In this document: positions 57,601 to 64,000 of the stretch, piece after piece
How positions within the stretch are numbered: the stretch's first letter is position 1
How the letters are laid out: every line of letters starts with the position of its first letter
Source of the DNA: Brachionus rotundiformis
Taxonomy: Eukaryota; Rotifera; Eurotatoria; Ploima; Brachionidae
NCBI GenBank assembly: GCA_016802295.1
Contig: JAESIW010000199.1
Location: 148,095-212,094 of the forward strand
Reading direction: 5' to 3'
DNA length: 64,000 nucleotides
The notes under the pieces: generated by a model
The model's input: the letters and a program-made list of their open reading frames with translations, nothing else
The model's database searches: none
What the model was told of the DNA's origin: nothing
Program-made: the position numbers and the translations under genes

Positions 57601-58730
57601 CAGAATGGGGGCACATGCCATTTACTCGGAAGTCTAGGGTACACTTGTTCATGTCCTGGAACATGCAATGGCTACAATTGCGAAGGATGTGTAAATCCTA
57701 TTTCAACAACTTACACTACCACTACCACTACCACAACAACTACAACTACAGCTACCACTACAACTACAGCTACCACTACAACTACAGCTACCACTACAAC
57801 TACAGATACCACTACAACTACAGATACCACTACAACTACAGATACCACTACAACTACAGATACCACTACAACTACAGCTACCACTACAACTACAGATACC
57901 ACTACAACTACAGATACCACTACAACTACAGATACCACTACAACTACAGATACCACTACAACTACAGATACCACTACAACTACAGCTACCACTACAACTA
58001 CAGCTACCACTACAACTACAGATACCACTACAACTACAGCTACCACTACAACTACCCCTTCCACTTCCACTACAACTACAACTACAACTACAACTACCCT
58101 TAGTTGCTTAAATAATCCATGCCAGAATAATGGAACGTGTATAAGCCTTTCAAATAATTTTTTATGTAATTGTTCACCAGGCTATAGCGGCTCTAGATGT
58201 GAAACTGTTGTAAATTATTGTTCTAGTAGCCCATGCCAGAATAATGGTATCTGTGTATCAAAAATTAATTCTTACAATTGCATATGTTTACCAAACTTCA
58301 CTGGTTCCAAGTAAATATAAAGGTTTTTTATTTAATTTTAAAATTTAATATCTACATTTTAAGTTGTCAAATAATAAATACAACTCCAATATCTTCAACA
58401 ACAACTACCACTACAACTACAACAACCACTTCCACTACCACTACCACTACCCTTTCCATTATGACTAAACTAAGTAGCTCAGCTGAAAATTGTGTAGATA
58501 GAGATCGAATTTATTGTAGAAAATATAATTCGTTTCTAAAACTAAATTGCAAAAATTCTAATTTATATATCAGTGGATATAAGATAAATCAATTCTGTTG
58601 CCAAACATGCAAGCAATTGGAAAAAAATTGCCTCGATTCTAAGTACGATTGTATATTTTTGAGTAAGTTTTGCAATCTTCTGGATGCTTATAATCCGCAT
58701 CCATGCAAAGCAACATGCAATAGATGTTAA
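54666..58730 (+). CDS. Secreted ADAM/ADAMTS-like metalloprotease with EGF, Thr-rich and ShK-like modules
   Basis: I place 15 exons: 54666-54726, 54773-55062, 55108-55276, 55328-55358, 55407-55584, 55637-55720, 55774-55943, 55990-56313, 56548-56698, 56750-56863, 56922-57150, 57203-57337, 57393-57527, 57575-58310 and 58364-58730. All junctions keep frame and give about 1057 aa. In order: signal peptide (MNFFLAVNLFYVLTSSLAF), prodomain, a basic SSRRKAAR cleavage-like site, reprolysin domain starting LFVELLVVTDSSVYEYH, the zinc site HELGHNLGSLHD (about residue 378) and a met-turn IMTP. Then follow an ADAMTS-type Cys-rich segment (GGAVDGTSCDVGKICINGEC), two Cys-rich ShK-like units, EGF-like units, a Thr-rich tract (57751-58056), two more EGF-like units, a second Thr-rich tract and two C-terminal ShK-like units. 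No membrane helix or thrombospondin repeat is seen. Confidence 0.85.
57751..58056 (+). repeat. 17-unit 18-bp tandem repeat encoding (A/D)TTTTT
   Basis: Seventeen head-to-tail 18-bp units differ only at the second base of the first codon: GCT (Ala) or GAT (Asp), followed by ACCACTACAACTACA. In the exon frame the order is AAADDDDADDDDDAADA, each followed by five Thr. The unit number and near-identity predict length polymorphism. The encoded tract is a likely site of dense O-glycosylation. Confidence 0.95.
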
Positions 58731-59120
58731 CCAACTTTAATTTTATATGGAACCTATTTTTAGAATAATTATCTGATTCTGAATATATAAAATCTTTAAA
58801 ATTTCATTAAAATTTTTTTATTCAATATAATCTCTAGCAAAATATTTTATAATTCAAAAATAAAAATCTTTTATCCATTAATATTTTCAATATTTTTTTT
58901 GAATTAAATTCAATTAAATCTATTTAACTAATTTTAAGAGAATTAAAATTTTAAATTCCGGTCTTTATACATAACATTAATTGTTAAAGAAACTAGCTAG
59001 CCAAAAATGATATAATTATTATTTTCTTTTATTTTCTACAATTATAAAATATTAAAATAATTAAAAATTTAAAATTAATTTGGAAGCATGCCTGTAATTA
59101 TGAAAATGCTTTTTATGCTT
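58731..59120. other. Convergent 3' interval, no gene seen
   Basis: AT-rich DNA between two genes that end toward each other; 3' UTRs are expected. Confidence 0.5.
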
Positions 59121-59984
59121 TTAATCTTTTTCCATTACTAAAATTAAATTTGATCCCAAATTGAAAAAATTTTTGTGTATTAGCCTCAGATCTTTTTTTA
59201 TTAAATCCAATCTATCATTATGATAAACCCTTCCCGAATTAAAACCTACATAGCTGGAATTTCCGAATTTGTTCCAGCTCATGCTTAATACCAAAACACC
59301 ATTTTCATTTAAAACACATTTCATTAAGTCAACCGTGTCCAAATCACTGTCAATACTTATGTTCTCACCATATCTTCCCAGACCGACTTTTTCAATCATC
59401 ATATAATTGACTACCATATCAAACTGCTCAAAATTATTCTTTTCCAAAAGATCATCCAAAAAACCACTCAAATGTACCCATTTGACATTTTGAGATTCGT
59501 AAACTTTTGGCTGATAATCAATCAGCCAAAGTTGTGCTGAAGGATTCACATTCAACAAGACAGCCTCTATCCAAGGCAAATAATTGGTTTCATAGAGACC
59601 CATAATGGCCACTTTTTGAATACCTGATTTGAACAATCTAAGTGTCTGATCAAAATGGACATCATTCCACGGGTTGTAATAGTCTTTGCCTGCTCGTATC
59701 AAATCTACAAGTTCGGAAATATCCGAGTTCTTTATTTCAAGGGTCTTGTTGGATTTAGTATTGACAATGTGGTCAAATTCGTGGTCGAGCAAAACTTCTT
59801 TTTCTATTGGAATACTGCTGTTTCTAATAAGAGATAGTGAATCAAACTCAGGTGGAATGGTTCCATAGGTTTTGTGCAATTTATAAAGCTGGTACGCTTT
59901 TTGTTGGCATTTGTTCGAGTTATGTACCAAAGAAAATAAGTCAAAAATACAATAAAATAAAATCAAACCATTTATAATGAGCAT
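59121..59984 (-). CDS. DUF268-family protein with N-terminal signal anchor
   Basis: Single-exon gene, 287 aa. An N-terminal hydrophobic stretch (IINGLILFYCIFDLFSLV) acts as signal peptide or membrane anchor. The body has the methyltransferase-like pattern of DUF268: QKVAIMGLYETNYLPWIEA, QLWLIDYQPK, then IEKVGLGRYGENISIDSD, which matches the family's E-x-x-GLGRYGD motif, and VLNENGVLVLSMSW followed by FNSGRVYHNDRLDLI. The family is known from nematodes and other taxa and is SAM-methyltransferase-like; its substrate is unknown to me. A secretory-pathway location is inferred. Confidence 0.75.
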   Translation of the reverse strand: MLIINGLILFYCIFDLFSLVHNSNKCQQKAYQLYKLHKTYGTIPPEFDSLSLIRNSSIPIEKEVLLDHEFDHIVNTKSNKTLEIKNSDISELVDLIRAGKDYYNPWNDVHFDQTLRLFKSGIQKVAIMGLYETNYLPWIEAVLLNVNPSAQLWLIDYQPKVYESQNVKWVHLSGFLDDLLEKNNFEQFDMVVNYMMIEKVGLGRYGENISIDSDLDTVDLMKCVLNENGVLVLSMSWNKFGNSSYVGFNSGRVYHNDRLDLIKKDLRLIHKNFFNLGSNLILVMEKD

Positions 59985-60769
59985 ATTTAATTAAAATTGA
60001 AAAATAAAATATTTATCTAATTTGTGTATTGTTGTCTTAAAATTGATTATAAAAATTCAATTAATTTTATACAGATGAAAAAAGAATTAATCGAAAATTA
60101 AGAAAATTTTATTCCTGGAGTAATAAATTATCACTAATTCTTGTGATAATAAAAATTATAAGATTCTCATCCTGAAATAATTATTAAAAATACCAAATAA
60201 ATTAGCTCTTTCAACGACTGTCGCCATAAATAAAAATATAATATTTAAATTTGTTTTTTCTTATAATAATAATTTGATATAGTCTTATTTAGCTATGTAA
60301 ATTTTTTTTTCAATTTAGATGTATTAAATTCCTCTAAATTCTTATGCAAAGATTACAAGTACATAAAAGGTAATTTAATAGATTAAATGATTGTTTAAAT
60401 CATTACTTAACTTGTTAAATGAATTAATCTTGTTAAAAGTAGAAAACTAAAACATTCAGATTTTATTAAAAGATAAGTTTTTTACACTTTTTTGTATAAA
60501 AGAAGCAATTTACCTTTGAATTTTAAGATCAGATCATCAATTAAAATGCTTTAAAGATAAATGAGGCGTAATAAATATAAAAACAAAAAAAAAAAACACC
60601 ACATTTTATTTGTCTTTATTATCATCCGATCATTAAACATCAGTACAATTGGCGATGTCAAATTTCTAATTTTATCTTATCGTAAATTTTAAATCTTAAA
60701 TTTAATTTTAAAATTTTTATAAAAATAAATTTCAAATTTTTTTATCTTTTTATTATTTAATTTTTTTAA
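59985..60769. other. AT-rich intergenic DNA, no gene seen
   Basis: No coding frame or RNA gene is recognised. Confidence 0.5.
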
Positions 60770-61085
60770 ATGTCTTTATGAGAGACTGTGTCAAAGGCCT
60801 TTTCAAACTTAAAAAACACTGCCACTTTGACCAATTTTGAATTAGGACCCTGCAAAATTAATTTTATTAGTCTGAAATTTGTATATAATTAGATCTTTTC
60901 TGAAACTAGTTTGACAGCTTGGCAAAATTTTACTCTGGTTGCTCCACTTTAGTTTATAATTCTTTCTGGTAGTTTACCAAGAGAGCATAGTAAAGATACT
61001 GGTCTGTATGATGGAGGATTGTCAGGCGGATAATCACAATGACTTTCTTTCAATCTATGGGAATATGTCCAAGGTTAACTGAGAA
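60770..61085 (-). pseudogene. LINE reverse-transcriptase remnant
   Basis: On the minus strand the broken reading is SHRLKESHCDYPPDNP, SYRPVSLLCSLGKLPERIIN and, after a frameshift, VAVFFKFEKAFDTVSHK. These match the RT domain of jockey-like LINEs (SYRPISLL-LGK-LERII and F-D-KAFD-V-H). Stops and frameshifts show it is dead. The 5' and 3' limits are not defined. Confidence 0.75.
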
Positions 61086-61891
61086 GTTGAAAAGCAAATG
61101 TAGCGATTTGAGTAAATTGAAGGGGATGTTTTATTATTAGGCATTCATTAGATCATTTGTAGATATATATTCATCAGGTGTCAGGAACTATGGATGCTTA
61201 GTGGTGGTCAGAATTTTTATCACAAAATGTATAAGCTAATGTGATGGTTCTTTAAACTCATTTGCTCTCTGTAACTTTAGTTTTGTTAGCTGCTTAGTGA
61301 GCTTGTAAAACAACCAATTAATAACATTAAATTAATACATAGTGTTATTTTTATTTGTTTATAATACATATAATGTAGCTGTAGTAGTCGTATGTGTAGT
61401 TGAAGATACTGAAGTAATATTATATGTTTGACAACTAATTAAATAAATCGATTTATTAAAAAATACTAATATTATTGTGAAAAAAAATTATATTAATTTT
61501 TTGAATTTAAATTGGTCTAATCTGGATATCAATATGAAATTTTTTATTTTGATTTTTAAAAATTTTTGTTTAAGATAATATTATATTTAAAAAAATAACT
61601 TGTAAATGTGATTAATTAAAAATTTATTTATAAAATAAATATTATATTTTGATTAAAATTCAAACAAAATTTTAAATCAACTTTAAACTTTTCAGTAACA
61701 AAAATGGTTGCTATGGACCTAAAACTTGGTCTTATTTTTTTTGCTAAATGAGTCACAAATCAAGCTGAATAATTAATTCATATATTTAATTAATCACATA
61801 TTTTAAATTCCATTCTATAAATATATAAAAATATAATTTTTTGATTAATAAAAATTGATTATAAATTTAAATAGAATTATTTTAAACCACA
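61086..61891. other. Intergenic DNA, KIF3B upstream
   Basis: The first 200 bp may be further decayed LINE sequence. The rest is AT-rich DNA leading to the KIF3B start. No other feature is recognised. Confidence 0.45.
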
Positions 61892-64000
61892 ATGGTAAAA
61901 AAAAGATAAGATAAATTTGATTTTAATTTATGTGGTATATTTTAAGCCCAAAAAGCAATCCAAAGATGAATGTGTCAAGGTGGTTATCCGATGCCGTCCC
62001 ATGGACAAGAAGGAAATTTCCGAAAATTATGAGCGAATAGTCGAGATGGACACGCGCCGCGGCTCTGTTGCCATCAAAAAATCCGACTCGAGTGACAAAA
62101 AGGAATTTACCTATGATGCCGTATACGACTGGAAGTAACCAGTTTACTCTGCTTAATGTCTTTTAAAATCCTAATTTAATCTAATTAAGCTCAAAACAGA
62201 TTGACCTCTATGAGGAAACATTCCGACCATTGGTAGAATCGGTTCTGGACGGCTTTAACGGGACAATTTTTGCTTATGGACAGACCGGTACAGGTAAAAC
62301 ATTTACCATGGAAGGTGTGCGCTCAAGTAAAGAACTACGTGGTGTCATACCCAACTCATTTGACCACATATTCAGCCACATATCGCGCAGTACAGACGAA
62401 CAATATTTGGTTCGTGCACAGTATTTAGAAATTTACCAAGAAGAAATTCGCGACCTGCTGCACAAGGATCAGTCGAAGCGGTTCGAGCTCAAAGAGAGCC
62501 CCGACAAGGGAGTCTATGTCAAGGACTTGTCTGCTTTTATTACCAAAAACGAGACCGAAATCGAGCATGTGATGAATGTAGGCAACCAGAACAGGTCTGT
62601 AGGCGCTACGAACATGAACGAGCATAGCTCTAGATCTCATGCCATTTTCATAATCACCATCGAGTGTAGCCAAGTGTACGCAGATGGTGAGACACACATT
62701 AGGGTCGGTAAGCTCAACTTGGTAGATCTTGCCGGAAGTGAGCGCCAAGCAAAAACAGGCGCCTCAGGAACCAGACTAAAGGAAGCCACCAAGATAAATC
62801 TGTCCTTGTCAGCCTTGGGAAACGTCATCTCAGCACTGATCGATGACAAGAGCACGCACATTCCGTATCGAGACTCAAAGCTCACCAGACTTCTCCAAGA
62901 TTCCCTCGGAGGCAATTCCAAAACAGTAATGGTCGCCACAATCGGACCGGCCTCGTACAACTACGAGGAGACCCTGACGACACTTCGCTATGCCAACAGA
63001 GCCAAGAATATCAAGAACAAGCCCAAAATCAACGAAGATCCAAAAGATGCCATGCTCAGGCAGTTCCAAGAGGAAATACAGAGAATAAAGGCCTTGTTGG
63101 AAAAGCAGGGCGGTCCGAAAAAATCCCGCAAGGGCAAGAAGAACCGCCGTGTCAATGAAGATGGTGAAGAGATCTTCGAAGATGACCCAGAGGATGTCGA
63201 AGAGGTGATGAAACGCGAACAGCAAAGACTTGACCAAGAAAAGCAGAACATTTTAAATGACAAAAATTTGATCGCTTCCGAAAAAGATAAGCTGTTGAAA
63301 GAGATGAAAGAAAAGGAGAAAGAGTTGGAACGAGAACAAGAGGCTAAGATGCAAATGATGAGCAAATTGAAGGCTATGGAAAGCAAGCTTTTGAGTGGCA
63401 AGAACATAGTGGATCATACGAATGAACAAGAGAGACGGTTGCAGGAGAAGCGGGCCATTTTGGCCGAGGAGAAGCGCAAAGAGCGCGAAATACAGCAGTT
63501 GTTGGAAAAGGAGGAAGAGAATGTGATTGAGAAAAATGAGGGATATATCAATTTACAGCAAGAGGTCGACTACAAGACCAAAAAATTGAAGAAGTTTTTT
63601 GCCAAATTTCAGCAATTAAAGGAGGAAATAAAAGACTTGAATGAAACTAATAGCAAAGAGCGCCAAGAGCTCGAGCAGACACAAACTGATCTAATGAAGG
63701 ACATTAAGCTGAGACAGTTGATTATTGAAAATTTTGTACCCAAAGATGAAAAGGAAAAGCTGCTCAATAGGTTGTATTTTGATGCAAATGAGGACAAATG
63801 GAGGCATAAAGTTATTACCAAAGAAAGCGCCAAGTCTCAAAATGAGATACAAATGGCCAGAAGACCCATTTCGGCTTATGGACTGAATAGGGCTGTGACC
63901 AATTTTGCGCGCAGTGCTGCCCAGAGTCTGAATCCGAGATTCATGGGCGAGAATATTTTGTTTCTGGAGCTTGACCTGCCAAATAGGACTACCAGAGACT
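61892..64000 (+). CDS. KIF3B: Kinesin-2 motor subunit KIF3B (partial, runs off the window)
   Basis: Exons 61892-61894 (the ATG alone), 61947-62134 and 62190 to beyond 64000 give at least 667 residues. Kinesin-2 carries intraflagellar transport cargo toward ciliary tips. The N-terminus KKQSKDECVKVVIRCRPM leads to the motor P-loop GQTGTGKT (about residue 94), switch I NMNEHSSRSHAIF, switch II VDLAGSE and the SLSALGNVISAL helix. The RYANRAKNIKNKP neck and EDPKDAMLRQFQEEIQRIK then a charged KKSRKGKKN and an acidic DDPEDVEE stretch precede a long coiled coil, the KIF3B arrangement rather than KIF3A. The open frame starting upstream at 61917 is rejected; the M-PKKQS reading uses a 52-nt intron after the start codon. 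Confidence 0.95.

Noticed and set aside
57751..58056. Regularly spaced repeats resembling a CRISPR array
   Set aside because: Units are head-to-tail without unique spacers, lie inside a coding exon and are in an animal genome.
57582..58103. Tyr/His/Asn-repeat frame and the opposite-strand poly-Val frame over the Thr repeat
   Set aside because: They are shadow frames of the 18-bp coding repeat. The Thr frame is continuous with EGF cysteines and with splice junctions on both sides.
1..64000. Bacterial or viral origin, operons or phage
   Set aside because: Spliced genes, animal developmental genes, U1 snRNA and polymerase III tRNA features show nuclear animal DNA. No viral gene was recognised.

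Overview
The window is nuclear DNA of a small-genome animal. It is very AT-rich outside exons, and genes carry GT-AG introns that are often only 43 to 60 nt long. The content includes a Hox4/Deformed gene, a kinesin-2 subunit, a ciliary microtubule inner protein, srGAP, Sfmbt, PIGB, CLN3 and HID1, plus tandem U1 snRNA genes, one tRNA, jockey- and CR1-like LINE remnants and a piggyBac transposon. The low GC, tiny introns, jockey-like elements and an isolated Hox4 fit a monogonont rotifer such as Brachionus. That assignment is inference from gene content, not a database match.

Layout. 1-7.6 kb: srGAP on the plus strand, 8 constitutive exons plus one possible cassette exon. 7.6-10.2 kb: AT-rich DNA with an assembly gap whose flanks are duplicated, and a foldback element. 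10.3-11.5 kb: an intronless alveolin/epiplasmin-like Pro-rich protein with a C-terminal EF-hand. 12.6-13.1 kb: two U1 snRNA genes on the minus strand; one has an altered 5' end. 13.8-15.3 kb: a RING-finger protein. 16-19.1 kb: LINE remnants, an unknown gene and CIMIP2C (FAM166C). 19.5-22.2 kb: an apparently intact piggyBac element. 22.6-31 kb, all minus: HID1, a nucleotide-sugar transporter, GMDS and CLN3. 31.5-32 kb: a GC-rich repeat element. 32.9-36 kb: Sfmbt (minus). 37.5-38.2 kb: a broken LINE interrupted by a foldback element. 38.7-44.2 kb, plus: PIGB, a degenerate Hsp70-family gene and tRNA-Gln. 45.7-49.2 kb: Hox4 (minus) lying inside a large inverted repeat. 51.4-54.3 kb: Rab GDI and a MYND protein (minus). 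54.7-58.7 kb: a 15-exon secreted metalloprotease with EGF, Thr-rich mucin-like and ShK-like modules. 59.1-60 kb: a DUF268 protein. 61.9 kb to the end: KIF3B, cut by the window edge.

The genes mostly act independently. Possible links are GMDS beside a nucleotide-sugar transporter, and the cilium genes CIMIP2C and KIF3B. The strongest unusual signal is the U1 variant. Its changed position 9 (C to U) would pair with A at position -1 of 5' splice sites. Of the 43 donor sites I placed by hand in this window, A is the commonest -1 base (19 A, 16 G, 8 T). Exon boundaries were read by eye from reading-frame continuity, GT/AG sites and remembered family alignments, so individual junctions may be off.
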